Source: Dawidia cretensis (GTDB lineage Bacteria; Bacteroidota; Bacteroidia; Cytophagales; Cyclobacteriaceae). Taken from it: a stretch of DNA of 64,000 nucleotides. Below the pieces are notes generated by a model, which saw nothing but the letters and a program-made list of their open reading frames with translations, was not told the DNA's origin and made no database searches. Of the stretch, positions 37,282-48,123 are shown in pieces (the first letter of the stretch is position 1; every line of letters starts with the position of its first letter). A program made the position numbers and the translations under genes. Location of the stretch: positions 1 through 64,000 of the forward strand of contig NZ_JAHESE010000012.1 in assembly GCF_018598175.1 (NCBI RefSeq), read 5' to 3'.

Positions 37282-38343
37282 TTACCGGGCCAGCTCTTTG
37301 GGCAGATCTGAAATACGTTTCTTCAAAATGCCGAACTCGCGGAAGCGGTAGCCCACCAGTATTTTAAATGTGCCGCTGGTGCTGACCAACTGTACATCGT
37401 CAAATTTCGCCGAGCGGTTCTGACTGTTAAAGCCCATACCGCCAAAGAAACGATCGCCGTTATAGCCGATGCCGATGCGGGCCGTGATGTAAACATTAAA
37501 GCGAATGTCATTGCGGTCTTTGCCTCCTTCTAACGTAGAGCCTAACCAGTTGTGCGCCGGGCCGATGGCCAGTGTGCCGTTCAAAAAGAATCCTTTGTAA
37601 ATGATGCTATAGGTATAGCCGGGTGCAAGCCCCAGGGTAGTAACCTGCATTTTTTTGATCCTGGCGTCGTTTTTAAACTCGGCTGCATAGGCACTGCCCA
37701 GAATGGCCGAGTCGCCCGATGCCTGAAAGCTGCTGAGCGAGGCCACCAGCAAGAACGAACCCGCACTGCGCAGCTGACGGTCGGCAAAGTTATACGCCGA
37801 TCGGAACGAAAACTTCTTGTTGTTAAATGTATAGTTTACGCTCACCCCGGTGTTGCGCGTTGTGATGTCCGCCCGCTGCGGGTACGGCGTATTGCTGGGA
37901 ATATTCATGTTCGGGTCTTCGATGTAAAACCCGCGGTACTTCTGTACAAAAGCATCGATGCCCCATCGTTTACCGATGATGTTCAACTGCAAGTCGCTGG
38001 CATCCGACTCGCCATAGATGCGTTTGTTTTGTTCGTCCAGGGGTACCGAGAACGCGAGCTCGATGCCCAGCTCGAATATATACATCCCCAGGCCAAAGGC
38101 ATAGGGTTTGTTCGAGCGATACTTCAATGTGTAGTCATCGTTGGACAGACTGCCCATTTCGAAGTCGAGACGGCGCTGCTTCAGCACCGGCCATAAAAAG
38201 AAATGATCGGGAAAGGACTGGATATACTGTGACCGTATAGAATCGTAGCTGCCCTGCGAGGCAGGCTGTATCGTTACATCGTCCTGCGCAAATGCCGGCA
38301 GCACAAGCACGGCCAGCATCAGTGTCCGAAAAAAGCTTTTCAT
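37282..38343 (-). CDS. DUF4421-type outer-membrane beta-barrel protein
   Basis: A 353-residue exported protein with a signal peptide ending near AFA-QDD and a series of alternating-residue strands ('DYTLKYRSNKPYAFGLGMYI', 'GFFLNGTLAIGPAHNWLGS', 'FKILVGYRFREFGIL'). It matches the DUF4421 pattern common in Bacteroidota, probably a small outer-membrane barrel. Role unknown. Its ATG shares one base with the hslU stop (TAATG), so it is coupled to hslU; why a barrel protein sits there is unclear. Confidence 0.85.
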   Translation of the reverse strand: MKSFFRTLMLAVLVLPAFAQDDVTIQPASQGSYDSIRSQYIQSFPDHFFLWPVLKQRRLDFEMGSLSNDDYTLKYRSNKPYAFGLGMYIFELGIELAFSVPLDEQNKRIYGESDASDLQLNIIGKRWGIDAFVQKYRGFYIEDPNMNIPSNTPYPQRADITTRNTGVSVNYTFNNKKFSFRSAYNFADRQLRSAGSFLLVASLSSFQASGDSAILGSAYAAEFKNDARIKKMQVTTLGLAPGYTYSIIYKGFFLNGTLAIGPAHNWLGSTLEGGKDRNDIRFNVYITARIGIGYNGDRFFGGMGFNSQNRSAKFDDVQLVSTSGTFKILVGYRFREFGILKKRISDLPKELAR

Positions 38344-39758
38344 TAAAGAATAAATTCGCTCAGGTCCTTGTTCTTTACCAGGCCTGACAGTTTTTCGCGC
38401 ACCATCGCCGCATTAATGGTGATGCGGGCATTGGGGCCGATCTTATCGGGCACGTCGAACAGGAACTCGTTGAGCAATCTGCTCATGACGGTATGCAGGC
38501 GACGGGCGCCGATGTTCTCGACCTCGGCGTTGATGACGAATGCCGTTTCGGCAATTTCTTCGATGGCGTCGTCGGTAAAGTCGATCATCACTTGTTCAGC
38601 CTCAAACAGTGCCTGGTATTGTTTGGTCAGGGCGTTGCGCGGCTCTTTCAGAATCTGTACAAAGTCTTCGCGCGTCAGGTTGTTCAACTCTACGCGTATG
38701 GGAAAGCGGCCTTGCAGCTCGGGTATTAAGTCAGAAGGTTTAGAGATGTGAAACGCACCGGCAGCAATGAACAGCACATGGTCTGTTTTGATCATGCCAT
38801 GTTTGGTGTTGACGGTGCTGCCTTCTACGATCGGCAGCAAGTCGCGTTGTACACCTTCGCGGCTGACGTCGGGACCACTCCCGCCACCACCTTTGCGCGA
38901 ACCCGACGCAATCTTGTCAATCTCGTCAATGAAGATGATGCCGGCATCTTCTGCCCGACGGATGGCTTCGTCTTTAACTTCGTCCATGTCGATGAGCTTG
39001 GCGGCTTCCTCTTCCAGCAGCAGCGTGCGCGCCTCGGCTACGGTCACCTTTCGCTTCTTGCTTTTCTTCGGCATCATGCCGCTGATCATCTCCTGCAAAT
39101 TCATCATCGACACTTCGTCCATCATGCCGGCACCGATCATGCCGACGCCCTGCCCGCCGGCGCCTTTTATATCGATCTCGATCTTGCGGTCTTCCAACTC
39201 GCCATTGCGGATCTTTTCACGAAAGTGATGTCGTGTGCGTTCGTTGAGCTCGGCGTCGTTCGTAGGGGTATCGTTGTTGCTGTCGTTGGTGCCAAAGCCG
39301 GCCGCACGATTCGTCACGGTGCCGGATGAACGCAGCGGTGGAATCAACGCATCCAGTATAGTGTCTTCTACGGCCTGGGCCGCTCGCTCTTTTACTTCTT
39401 CCTTCTTGCGTGCGCGTACCATGTTGACCGACTGCTCGACCAGGTCGCGTACCATACTTTCCACATCGCGACCTACGTAGCCCACCTCGGTAAACTTCGA
39501 AGCCTCCACTTTCACGAAAGGAGCATCGGCGATCTTGGCCAGGCGGCGCGCGATCTCCGTCTTGCCGACGCCCGTGGCGCCAATCATGAGAATGTTGTTG
39601 GGCACGATCTCGCCTTGTATGTCGGCCCGGCTATTCATGCGACGCCAGCGGTTCCGCAGCGCGATCGCGACATTGCGCTTGGCTTCGTATTGCCCGATGA
39701 TATATTTGTCGAGCTCCGCTACGATCTGCTGGGGCGTCAGGTATTTCTTTTCCATCAT
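38343..39758 (-). CDS. hslU: HslU, ATPase of the HslUV protease
   Basis: AAA+ unfoldase that feeds proteins to the HslV peptidase. The 471-residue protein begins '[20 protein letters not shown]'. It has Walker [10 protein letters not shown], Walker B '[13 protein letters not shown]', the pore GYVG motif, a long intermediate I-domain with an extra acidic/Gly-rich stretch, and the conserved C-terminal tail 'NKDLSEFIL' that docks into HslV. hslV is not adjacent, unlike in many bacteria. It lies 4 nt after porQ and overlaps the DUF4421 gene by 1 nt. Confidence 0.97.
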   Translation of the reverse strand: MMEKKYLTPQQIVAELDKYIIGQYEAKRNVAIALRNRWRRMNSRADIQGEIVPNNILMIGATGVGKTEIARRLAKIADAPFVKVEASKFTEVGYVGRDVESMVRDLVEQSVNMVRARKKEEVKERAAQAVEDTILDALIPPLRSSGTVTNRAAGFGTNDSNNDTPTNDAELNERTRHHFREKIRNGELEDRKIEIDIKGAGGQGVGMIGAGMMDEVSMMNLQEMISGMMPKKSKKRKVTVAEARTLLLEEEAAKLIDMDEVKDEAIRRAEDAGIIFIDEIDKIASGSRKGGGGSGPDVSREGVQRDLLPIVEGSTVNTKHGMIKTDHVLFIAAGAFHISKPSDLIPELQGRFPIRVELNNLTREDFVQILKEPRNALTKQYQALFEAEQVMIDFTDDAIEEIAETAFVINAEVENIGARRLHTVMSRLLNEFLFDVPDKIGPNARITINAAMVREKLSGLVKNKDLSEFIL

Positions 39759-39762
39759 AAGT

Positions 39763-40767
39763 TTATCGTCTCTTCAACATTCGTTCCACGTTCGATGACA
39801 GCGTGAGTGTATAGCCGCCGTTTCCAGCCACATAACCACTTCGGCTGAAAACAAATTCAAAAGCTTTTATCCGGGCAGAAAAGCCCAGCGAGATACCGGC
39901 TCCACCCCCACCCTCTTCGAGCTTCAGCTCCTGGTGTTGCAGGTAGTTGTAGCCCAGCAGCAGGTTTACGTTGCGGTGAAAAAGGATCTCGGCGCCAAAG
40001 TTAATGCGTCGCAGCACCTTGTCCAATGTGCCGGGCTCGTCGTCGCCACTGACCGGATCGTAATAGGTCACGTCTTTGCGGGTCAGCGCATAGGCCGTAA
40101 GCGAAAAACGCAAGGGCATGTGCTCGGGTTTAAAGGTGGCGCCCACCTGTACATCAAACGGCAAAGAGGTCTCGCCCGTATCGGTGTATTCTGATAAAGT
40201 AGCGCCCAGATTGCGAATTGTCAGGCCCACACGCAGGTCTTGCTGCGGATGGACAAACACGCCGCCCAGGTCCATCATCAGGGCGCTGGCGCGGTAGCCA
40301 GCCAGGTTGGAGAATACCAGCTTTAGATTTGCACCCATGCGAAAGTGCCCCACCTGGTGACTTTTGCTCACCACCCACGCCGTTTCACTCGACTTATAGT
40401 CGCCCAGGGGGTTGCCCGCGGGGTCGTAACTTTGTATGGTGCCATAGCTCAGGTGTTGTACGCCAAAAGAAAGGGTGCCAATGCCGCGGAATGTATGGGC
40501 ATAGGCAAAGGTCGCCTGCCCCACGTCGGCCACATAGAACTGGTAGGAGGCCGAGGCCGTGCCCGCCAGGGTGTCGGACACCAGTGCGGGGCTGGCAAAA
40601 AAGAAGTTTACGTCCTGGTCCGCCAGGGACACGTTTACGCCCCCGAGGGCGGCCTGGCGTGCACTGGCCGGTAGCTGCAGAAACTCAAACGAGCGTTTGC
40701 CGCCGATCTGCGCATAGGATGACACGGTACAGAAAAGGAAAAAAAGAAGGTGTAATCGTCTCACCAC
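39763..40767 (-). CDS. porQ: Type IX secretion system protein PorQ
   Basis: Outer-membrane protein of the Bacteroidota T9SS, needed for the attachment complex that shuttles A-LPS-linked cargo. The 334-residue product has a signal peptide ([14 protein letters not shown]), the characteristic start '[20 protein letters not shown]' and a PorV/FadL-like barrel pattern ending '[16 protein letters not shown]'. The start is GTG (40767, followed by a second GTG); no ATG fits the signal peptide. It precedes hslU by 4 nt. Presence implies that a T9SS operates in this organism. Confidence 0.92.
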   Translation of the reverse strand: MVRRLHLLFFLFCTVSSYAQIGGKRSFEFLQLPASARQAALGGVNVSLADQDVNFFFASPALVSDTLAGTASASYQFYVADVGQATFAYAHTFRGIGTLSFGVQHLSYGTIQSYDPAGNPLGDYKSSETAWVVSKSHQVGHFRMGANLKLVFSNLAGYRASALMMDLGGVFVHPQQDLRVGLTIRNLGATLSEYTDTGETSLPFDVQVGATFKPEHMPLRFSLTAYALTRKDVTYYDPVSGDDEPGTLDKVLRRINFGAEILFHRNVNLLLGYNYLQHQELKLEEGGGGAGISLGFSARIKAFEFVFSRSGYVAGNGGYTLTLSSNVERMLKRR

Positions 40768-40834
40768 GCCAGAAGCTTTGCCTGCTAATATCGCAAAAAT
40801 GTTGTCATATCACGGCAGCGCCCGGCTATTCTGC

Positions 40835-43294
40835 TCAGGCGGTCGCTTTCTGGTCGGTTAAGACGAACTTCATGGGCACCGTAATACGGTCTTTGAGCAG
40901 CGCGATCTTGAGTACCTCTTCGACGTTGTCGACATAGTGGAACGTCAGTCCCTTGAGGTAGTTCTTTTCGATCTCCTCGATGTCGCGCCGGTTTTTCGCG
41001 CTCAGCAAGATCTCTTTTATACCGCTGCGCTTGGCCGCCAGGATCTTCTCCTTGATGCCCCCTACCGGCAATACTTTGCCTCGCAGGGTGATCTCGCCGG
41101 TCATGGCCAGCTTGGCTTTTACTTTGCGTTGTGTATAGATCGACGCCAGCGAGGTGAACATAGTGATCCCCGCCGACGGTCCGTCTTTGGGCACGGCCCC
41201 GGCCGGCACGTGTATGTGCAGATCGTATTGCTGAAACAACCGGTAGTCTATCTGCAGCGCCTCGGCATTGGATTTTAAATAAGATAACGCGGCGACGGCC
41301 GATTCTTTCATGACATCGCCTAACTGGCCGGAGATCGTTAAGGCACCTTTGCCACGGCTGAGGCTGGATTCTACAAAGAGAATTTCTCCACCCACCTGTG
41401 TCCAGGCTAAGCCTGTTACCACTCCTGCGATGTCGTTACCCTGGTATAGCTCTTCGTCAAATACCTCTGCGCCCAGGACTTTGCGTACCGTCTCGTCGCT
41501 GATCACTTTGTCATACTCCTCTTCCATCGCTACCGACTTGGCTATGTGCCGCACGAGGGTACCGATCTTGCGCTCCAGGCTGCGTACACCCGACTCGCGG
41601 GTATAGCTATTGATGGTTTTGTTGATGGCATCTTTCGAGAACTTCACGTCGCTCGCCCGTAAACCATGCTCTTTCAGCTGTTTGGGGATGAGGTGTTTGA
41701 CGGCGATCTCGACTTTTTCCTCCTGCGTGTAGCCGGTGATCTCGATGATCTCCATCCGGTCGCGCAACGCGGGGTGAATGGTATCGAGCGAATTGGCGGT
41801 GGCGACGAAGAGTACCTTCGAAAGGTCATAATCTACTTCCAGGTAGTTGTCGCCAAAGGTGCTGTTCTGCTCGGGATCGAGCACTTCCAGCAACGCCGAC
41901 GACGGGTCGCCGCGGAAGTCTGCTTTTACTTTGTCGATCTCGTCGAGTACAAAGACGGGGTTGGATGACTGCGACTTTTTGATGTGCTGCAGAATCTTAC
42001 CGGGCATCGCGCCCACGTAGGTCTTACGGTGCCCACGAATCTCGGCCTCGTCGTGCACGCCGCCCAGCGACATGCGTACATACTTGCGCTGCAACGCTTT
42101 GGCTATAGAACGCCCCAGCGAAGTTTTTCCTACGCCGGGCGGGCCGTACAGACACAAGATCGGTCCCTTCATATCCTGCTTGAGCTTGAGCACAGCCAGG
42201 TATTCCAGGATACGGTTCTTTACTTTTTCCAGACCAAAGTGGTCATGGTCCAGCACCTTGCGGGCGCGCTTCAGGTCGAAGTCGTCTTCGGTATATTCCG
42301 CCCAGGGCAGGTCGAGCATAAACTCGACATAGTTCATGGCCACCGGGTACTCGGCTGCCATGGGGTTTATGCGTAGCAGCTTGTCCAGCTCTTTATTGAG
42401 GTGCTCGGCAGCTTGTTTTGTCCATTGTTTGGTTTCGGCGCGGCGACGGAACTTCTCTACTTCTTTGTCGGGGCCGTCGTAGCCCAGCTCGTCTTGCAGC
42501 ACTTTTATCTGCTGACGCAGGAAATAGTCGCGCTGCTGCTGATCGATGTCGGTGTGTACTTTCTTCTGAATCTCGTGTTTGATCTCCAGCATCTGTATAT
42601 CCTTCAGCATATACTGCAACAGCAGTGTGCCGCGATCGGTAATATTCTGCGTTTCGAGTATCTTTTGTTTGTCGCCTACCTCGGCGTTGAGGTTAGAGGA
42701 CAGGAAGTGCACCAGGAACGACATGCTCGAAATGTTGTCGAGTGCCACCTGTGCCTCCTGGGGTATCTCCGGATTTAGCTTCAGAATTTTGGTGGCTGCA
42801 TCCTTCAATGACTGTACCAGGGCCCTGGACTCTTTGTTGTTGGCATTGAGTATAGGCTCTGATTGCAGCGCGATGCGGGCGGTGAGGTACGGCTCCTCCT
42901 GCACAAATTCTTTGACGGTAAACCGGTTCTTGCCCTGGATGATGATGGTTGTATTGCCGTCGGGTAACACCAGCATCTTAATGATGCGGGCGACTGTGCC
43001 GGTGCGGTAAAGATCGTCGATAATAGGCTCTTCCGCCTGCGAGTTCTTTTGCGCTATGACGCCAATGATACGGTTTCCCTGGTAGGCCTTTTTTACCAGC
43101 TTAATGGATTTCTGCCGGCCTACTGTGATGGGAATCACCACCCCGGGAAATAACACTGTGTTTTTGATGGGGAGGATCGAAAGTTCTTCCGGAAGGTCTT
43201 CCGGCTTAATATCGGAATCTTGCTCGGGATTGATCAGTTGAATGAGATCATCTGATTCTTCCTGAACGAGCTGTATGGGATTTGCTTTAAACAT
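40835..43294 (-). CDS. lon: Lon ATP-dependent protease
   Basis: Cytoplasmic hexameric quality-control and regulatory protease. The 819-residue protein has the N-terminal LAN substrate domain ('[18 protein letters not shown]'), a central coiled coil, Walker A '[20 protein letters not shown]', Walker B '[11 protein letters not shown]', and the serine-lysine dyad Ser707 (KDGPSAG) and Lys750 (GGIKEK). All key residues are present. It is monocistronic and divergent from the PorE-like gene over 162 nt, where I see no strong heat-shock element. Confidence 0.97.
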   Translation of the reverse strand: MFKANPIQLVQEESDDLIQLINPEQDSDIKPEDLPEELSILPIKNTVLFPGVVIPITVGRQKSIKLVKKAYQGNRIIGVIAQKNSQAEEPIIDDLYRTGTVARIIKMLVLPDGNTTIIIQGKNRFTVKEFVQEEPYLTARIALQSEPILNANNKESRALVQSLKDAATKILKLNPEIPQEAQVALDNISSMSFLVHFLSSNLNAEVGDKQKILETQNITDRGTLLLQYMLKDIQMLEIKHEIQKKVHTDIDQQQRDYFLRQQIKVLQDELGYDGPDKEVEKFRRRAETKQWTKQAAEHLNKELDKLLRINPMAAEYPVAMNYVEFMLDLPWAEYTEDDFDLKRARKVLDHDHFGLEKVKNRILEYLAVLKLKQDMKGPILCLYGPPGVGKTSLGRSIAKALQRKYVRMSLGGVHDEAEIRGHRKTYVGAMPGKILQHIKKSQSSNPVFVLDEIDKVKADFRGDPSSALLEVLDPEQNSTFGDNYLEVDYDLSKVLFVATANSLDTIHPALRDRMEIIEITGYTQEEKVEIAVKHLIPKQLKEHGLRASDVKFSKDAINKTINSYTRESGVRSLERKIGTLVRHIAKSVAMEEEYDKVISDETVRKVLGAEVFDEELYQGNDIAGVVTGLAWTQVGGEILFVESSLSRGKGALTISGQLGDVMKESAVAALSYLKSNAEALQIDYRLFQQYDLHIHVPAGAVPKDGPSAGITMFTSLASIYTQRKVKAKLAMTGEITLRGKVLPVGGIKEKILAAKRSGIKEILLSAKNRRDIEEIEKNYLKGLTFHYVDNVEEVLKIALLKDRITVPMKFVLTDQKATA

Positions 43295-43456
43295 TGCCTT
43301 GGTCGAAAAATGTCAAACTGGCACGGCGTGCGTGCGCTTCGTTATCTGGTTGGTATGTGCGCCTAAAGGACAATAGTAGTGCCAAGAGAGTTGTAAAAGA
43401 AGCAAAATAGTGTCAACTTTATCCGGTTGGCGTGTTTTTTACCAAACGCAGGTTAA

Positions 43457-45427
43457 GTGAAAACCTACTTTTTAACCTTAATTACGGCCTTTTGGCTGTT
43501 GGTTCACGCTCCGCTCCTGGCTCAAAAGCCTAAAACGAAATACAAAAAGGGTGGAGTCGTTCAGCTTAATGATAGCCTGACAAGCTACCGCCAATCTGAC
43601 ATTTTCGTTTTTCCCAATGTGAATGGGGTTCGCTTCTATAAAGATGCAGCAAAACTCGCCAAAATAAAAGCGCTTGCCGCCTCCGGCGACTACGAGCAAC
43701 AATATGCCGAGCTGAAAGCGTATGTGCGCAATTTCGGTATTGAAAACTTTGGCATCGAGACACAGCTCATTTGGGATTTAGCGAAGCTTTCGGAAAAGCT
43801 CGGTCCACCAGGCGAAGCTGTATTGCTCTACAAACTCGTACTCAAACATCACAAACAGAACATCGACGAGAAACTGGTACGTCAGGAGTTCGATACGCTC
43901 ACGCGTAACCAAACAGACCTGTATGTGCCGCTGAAGCAATACTATGACCTGGTGGCCTTTCGCAAAGAGATTGACACCTTGCGCCCGCCGCAGGGTGTGC
44001 TGCTCAACATGGGGTACGGTGTAAACTCAGAGAAAGAAGACTATGGCCCGACGATCGGCAACGTCGACAACGTCATGCTCTTTACGTCCAAGCGAAACTC
44101 CAAGATCACACCGCTGCAAAAGACCTACAACGAAGACTTGTTTTATACGATCAAGAGTGACACCCTGTGGGGCTTTTCGGAAGAGTTGAAAAAGATCAAT
44201 ACGCCGTACAACGAAGGGTCGGCCAGCTTGAGCCGCGACGGCCGGCATTTATACTTTGCGCGCTGCAACTCGCCCGATTCGTACGGCAATTGCGACATCT
44301 TTGTATCGGACCTACAGCCTGACAGCACCTGGGGCGAGGCACGAAACCTGGGACAGAACATCAACAGCGCATCGTGGGACTCGCAGCCTTCTCTCTCCCA
44401 CTCCGGGGACACCTTGTACTTTTCGTCCGACCGCATTGGCGGCTTTGGCTTTTCCGATATTTACGTTTCGGTGCGCGACATCGACGGCCGCTGGCAGAGG
44501 GCGCAGAACCTGGGCCCGATTGTCAATACCCGCGCGTTTGAGGTAAGTCCATTCTTTCATCATACGCGCAATGTACTTTACTTCAGCTCCAACGGGCAGC
44601 CGCTGAACTTTGGTGACTTCGACATCTACAAGGCGCATCGCGATGGGTCCGCCTGGGGCGAGCCCAAGAACATCGGCCCGCTGGTGAACGGCGTAGGAAG
44701 CGAATATTATTTTACAATCGACTCGGAGTCCAAAAATCTATACTATGCCAAGTCGGCTGAGGACAACCTGAACAATCTCGATCTATACTCCTTCCCGGTG
44801 CCGATGGAAGCGCAGCCCGACGCGGTGGCGCGTCTGAAAGGTAAGCTGATCAACTCCGAAACGAAGAAACCTTTCCGTGGCATTGTGTCGGTCATTGACT
44901 TAGACAAAGGTGTGGAAGTAGCGCCCAAGTTTCTCCGCGAGGACGGTTCGTTCGATTTCAACCTGATCAACAAACGAAATTATTTGCTCATCATTCAGGG
45001 TGACGACTTCTTCCGCATCGAGCAAATCTTCTTCATGGATGGTGATCAGGAAATCAACCTCGAGACCGAACCCATCGAAAGTAAGATTGCTTTCCAATCA
45101 CTCGAGTTTGAGAATGGCATGGCCGACATACTCGAATCCATGCACCCCGACCTGAATAAGCTGGCCAACTTTATGATCGATCACCCGATGCTCAACCTGA
45201 GCATTGCCGGGCATACCGACAAGCAGGGCAATGAAATTGCAAACCTGAAACTGTCGCAAGCACGCGCCGACGCCATCAAGGCTTACCTGATCTACAAGTT
45301 CAGCATTGATGCCAGTCGCATTGAAGCCCATGGCTACGGAAGCTCGAAGCCCATTGTTGACGAAAAGACTGAAGCAGACCGAAGCTTAAACCGTCGTGTA
45401 GAATTCCAGATCCACAAACCGGAATAA
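43457..45427 (+). CDS. PorE-like OmpA-family protein with TPR, PD40 propeller and peptidoglycan-binding domain
   Basis: A 656-residue exported protein (signal peptide ending near LLAQ). Domain order is N-terminal helical/TPR-like repeats (about residues 50-190), PD40 beta-propeller blades ('SASLSRDGRHLYFARCNSPD', 'SQPSLSHSGDTLYFSSDRIG', 'VSPFFHHTRNVLYFSSNG'), a carboxypeptidase-regulatory-like beta domain (about 460-545, 'RLKGKLINSETKKPFRGIV'), and a C-terminal OmpA domain ('IAGHTDKQGNEIANLKLSQA'). This order is that of PorE, which links the T9SS to peptidoglycan. Unlike that protein it has no lipobox Cys. The start is GTG at 43457. It could instead be one of several OmpA paralogues in the genome. 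Confidence 0.87.
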   Translation: MKTYFLTLITAFWLLVHAPLLAQKPKTKYKKGGVVQLNDSLTSYRQSDIFVFPNVNGVRFYKDAAKLAKIKALAASGDYEQQYAELKAYVRNFGIENFGIETQLIWDLAKLSEKLGPPGEAVLLYKLVLKHHKQNIDEKLVRQEFDTLTRNQTDLYVPLKQYYDLVAFRKEIDTLRPPQGVLLNMGYGVNSEKEDYGPTIGNVDNVMLFTSKRNSKITPLQKTYNEDLFYTIKSDTLWGFSEELKKINTPYNEGSASLSRDGRHLYFARCNSPDSYGNCDIFVSDLQPDSTWGEARNLGQNINSASWDSQPSLSHSGDTLYFSSDRIGGFGFSDIYVSVRDIDGRWQRAQNLGPIVNTRAFEVSPFFHHTRNVLYFSSNGQPLNFGDFDIYKAHRDGSAWGEPKNIGPLVNGVGSEYYFTIDSESKNLYYAKSAEDNLNNLDLYSFPVPMEAQPDAVARLKGKLINSETKKPFRGIVSVIDLDKGVEVAPKFLREDGSFDFNLINKRNYLLIIQGDDFFRIEQIFFMDGDQEINLETEPIESKIAFQSLEFENGMADILESMHPDLNKLANFMIDHPMLNLSIAGHTDKQGNEIANLKLSQARADAIKAYLIYKFSIDASRIEAHGYGSSKPIVDEKTEADRSLNRRVEFQIHKPE

Positions 45428-45432
45428 AACAA

Positions 45433-45464
45433 CAATGCCCCCCGACTAACGTCGGCGGGCATTG
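45433..45464. terminator. Hairpin terminator between the PorE-like gene and rseP
   Basis: CAATGCCCCCCGAC pairs with GTCGGCGGGCATTG (13 of 14 pairs, loop TAAC). On the minus strand it is followed by TTGTTTTATT, so it best fits rseP. It may stop transcription from both sides. Confidence 0.75.
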
Positions 45465-45485
45465 AAAATAACTTATCTATTGTTC

Positions 45486-46829
45486 TTACGAGAACAGATT
45501 CACGATGTCGTTCGCGAAGATAAATACCATCAGCGCCAGCAGGAATACCATCCCAACTTTCTGCGCATTTTCCAGGAACTTATCAGAAGGCTTGCGACGC
45601 GAAACGATCTCGTACGTAAGGAACATCACATGGCCACCGTCGAGCGCCGGGATCGGCAGCAGGTTCATGAAAGCCAATACGAGTGACAACACGCCGGTCA
45701 GTGACCAGAAACGCTGCCAGTCCCACTCGCCGCCATAGGCACGCATGATGCCGATCGGGCCGGACAGGGACTTCTTGGGAGACAGTTTGCCGCTAATCAC
45801 CGCGCCAAAGGCAGTCACTTGTGTCCTCAGCGTTTCTACTGCGCGGGTAGCACCCAGCGGTATGGACTCTCCAAGACCATATTTCTTGGCGACGCGGCCA
45901 TCTGCCAGGTAGTCTTTCGGTTCCATGGCGCGGAAGCCAATACCTTCCTTACCTTTGAATGCCTCTTTAAATGCGAGCGTCGCGCCGGCGCGAGACACCT
46001 TAAAGGAGATGGAATCAGCTTTTGCCTTTTTGCTATTCTGTACGAGCTTATATACCTGGTCAAAGTATGCTACGGGCGTGCCATTCACTTCTGTAAATAC
46101 GTCACCGGCTTTCAGCCCGGTCTTTTCGGCAATAGATTCTTTCGTCACTTCGCCTACTACCGGCGGCACGCGGTACCGCAGGAAGTTCATGGCATTTTCT
46201 TTCTTGTTGAACTTCTCGATGAAGTTTCCGGGAATGGAAATATCGACCAGTTTGCCGTCGCGCTCTACGGTATAGTAGCCGTCATTGCTGAGCAATGTCT
46301 GCGGCTTGGTAATCTCCTCGGTATACAAGAAATCTTTACCGTTGATCTTCACGATCTTGTCGCCGGTGCGCAGGCCGATTTCTTCGCCTACTTCGCCTAC
46401 ATCAAAGCCGCCGTTTTTGTTTACGACGTCTTTCAGCATATAGATGTCACCAAAGACGAACGTCAGGGAGATAAAGATCAATACGCCCACGACGAGGTTT
46501 ACGATGATACCGCCGAGCATAACGATGAGACGTTGCCAGGCCGGCTTGGAGCGAAACTCCCACGGCTGCGGGTCCTGCTTCATCTTTTCGGTATCGAGCG
46601 ACTCGTCGATCATACCCGAGATCTTTACATATCCCCCCAGCGGTATGGCGCTGATGGCGTATTCTGTTTCACCCTTTGTAAAGGACCATATCTTCGGCGG
46701 GAAGCCGATCGAAAATTGTTCTACGCGCATTCCAAAATACTTGGCTGCCAACAAGTGGCCCATTTCGTGTACGGCCACCAAAAACGATAAGCTCAGCAGT
46801 AACTGAGCTAACATGATCATCCAATCCAT
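45486..46829 (-). CDS. rseP: RseP-type site-2 intramembrane metalloprotease
   Basis: Zinc protease cutting transmembrane anti-sigma factors and leftover signal peptides. The 447-residue protein has HEMGH at residues 21-25 (zinc ligands and catalytic Glu) in the first TM helix, a tandem PDZ region in the periplasmic loop ('VVGEVTKESIAEKTGLKAGD'), and the third zinc ligand in 'LLPIPALDGGHVMFL'. Length and motif spacing are typical. It is the last gene of the GH3-dxr-rseP run; dxr next to rseP is a common arrangement. Confidence 0.95.
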   Translation of the reverse strand: MDWMIMLAQLLLSLSFLVAVHEMGHLLAAKYFGMRVEQFSIGFPPKIWSFTKGETEYAISAIPLGGYVKISGMIDESLDTEKMKQDPQPWEFRSKPAWQRLIVMLGGIIVNLVVGVLIFISLTFVFGDIYMLKDVVNKNGGFDVGEVGEEIGLRTGDKIVKINGKDFLYTEEITKPQTLLSNDGYYTVERDGKLVDISIPGNFIEKFNKKENAMNFLRYRVPPVVGEVTKESIAEKTGLKAGDVFTEVNGTPVAYFDQVYKLVQNSKKAKADSISFKVSRAGATLAFKEAFKGKEGIGFRAMEPKDYLADGRVAKKYGLGESIPLGATRAVETLRTQVTAFGAVISGKLSPKKSLSGPIGIMRAYGGEWDWQRFWSLTGVLSLVLAFMNLLPIPALDGGHVMFLTYEIVSRRKPSDKFLENAQKVGMVFLLALMVFIFANDIVNLFS

Positions 46830-46894
46830 TCGTTATCTTTTAATCCGTTAGTCTTTTTCTTTTTCAAATTATTACAGTGTGCGTGTGGGTCTTT

Positions 46895-48058
46895 TTATCG
46901 TAACAATTCCTGCGCACGCAGGCGTGTTTCTTTATCGGTTGTAACGTAATCTTCGTAAGAGGGATTACCTATATAATCCATTTTTGCCAAACATTGTTCA
47001 ACAATGTCCGACATTTCCAGAAAACCTACCTGTTCACGCAAAAACCCGGCCACGGCCACTTCGTTCGCTGCATTCAGCACGCACGGCATATTGCCACCGC
47101 GGTGCAGGGCATCAAACGCCAGTGCAAGATTACGAAAAGTTTCGGTATCGGGTTTTTCAAACGTCAGCGATGGGTATTGCGCAAAATCGAAGCGCGGAAA
47201 GTCGCTTTTCAGGCGATGCGGGTACGTCATTGCAAATTGGATCGGCAGCCGCATATCGGGCAGGCCCAGCTGCGCTTTGAGGGAACCGTCTTCAAACTGT
47301 ACGAACGAGTGAATGATGGATTGCGGGTGTACGACTACCTCGACTTGCGAAGGGTTGAGTCCAAACAGCCATTTGGCTTCGATCACTTCCAGTCCTTTGT
47401 TCATGAGTGATGCGGAGTCGATCGTGACCTTCGCCCCCATAGACCAGTTGGGGTGTTTCAGCGCCTGTGCTTTGGTCACCGCGCCGAGTTGCGGCCGTAG
47501 ATGACCCCGGAAAGGACCGCCAGAAGCCGTCAGAACGATCTTTTCGATCTTGTTGTGGAACTCGCCCACCATGCACTGGAAAATGGCCGAATGCTCAGAA
47601 TCTACAGGATAAATGCTTACCCCTTTCTCCCGTGCCAGGCGCGTTACCAGGTCACCCGCGACGACCAGCGTTTCTTTGTTCGCCAGGGCGATGGTTTTGC
47701 CGGCCTCAATGGCCCGTAGCGTGGGGCGCAGGCCGGAATATCCTACCAGGGCGGTTATAACCAGGTCGATGGTTTCCATCTGCACAATGTCGGCCAGGGC
47801 TTTTTCGCCCGCGTAAACTTTAACGTCCTCATTCGCGAGGGCCTGACGTACGAGCTCGTAATGGTCTTCGTTGGTGATAACGACTGCATTTGGTTGAAAC
47901 CGCCGGGCTTGTTCAATCAGAAGCGCGGCATTGTTTTGCGCCGTGAGCACTTCCACCTGAAAAGCATCGGGATTTGCCGCAATTACATCCAAGGCCTGTG
48001 TACCGATGGAACCGGTGGAGCCAAGAATGGCAATATTTTTTTTGTTACTCAACTGCAC
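46895..48058 (-). CDS. dxr: 1-deoxy-D-xylulose 5-phosphate reductoisomerase
   Basis: NADPH-dependent second step of the MEP isoprenoid pathway (DXP to MEP); target of fosmidomycin. The 387-residue protein has the NADPH motif 'IAILGSTGSIGTQALDVI', 'LANKETLVVAGDLV', metal/substrate residues in 'PVDSEHSAIFQCM' and 'SLMNKGLEVIEAKWLF'. I favour the GTG at 48058 (VQLSNKKN); a TTG 48 nt upstream would add unrelated residues. It follows the GH3 gene by 65 nt and is followed by rseP after 65 nt. Confidence 0.95.
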   Translation of the reverse strand: MQLSNKKNIAILGSTGSIGTQALDVIAANPDAFQVEVLTAQNNAALLIEQARRFQPNAVVITNEDHYELVRQALANEDVKVYAGEKALADIVQMETIDLVITALVGYSGLRPTLRAIEAGKTIALANKETLVVAGDLVTRLAREKGVSIYPVDSEHSAIFQCMVGEFHNKIEKIVLTASGGPFRGHLRPQLGAVTKAQALKHPNWSMGAKVTIDSASLMNKGLEVIEAKWLFGLNPSQVEVVVHPQSIIHSFVQFEDGSLKAQLGLPDMRLPIQFAMTYPHRLKSDFPRFDFAQYPSLTFEKPDTETFRNLALAFDALHRGGNMPCVLNAANEVAVAGFLREQVGFLEMSDIVEQCLAKMDYIGNPSYEDYVTTDKETRLRAQELLR

Positions 48059-48123
48059 TAAAATTGATGATCCAGACGACCAGGCATATGCCGGTACGTT
48101 CGGCAAAAGTACGCAAAGTTTGC

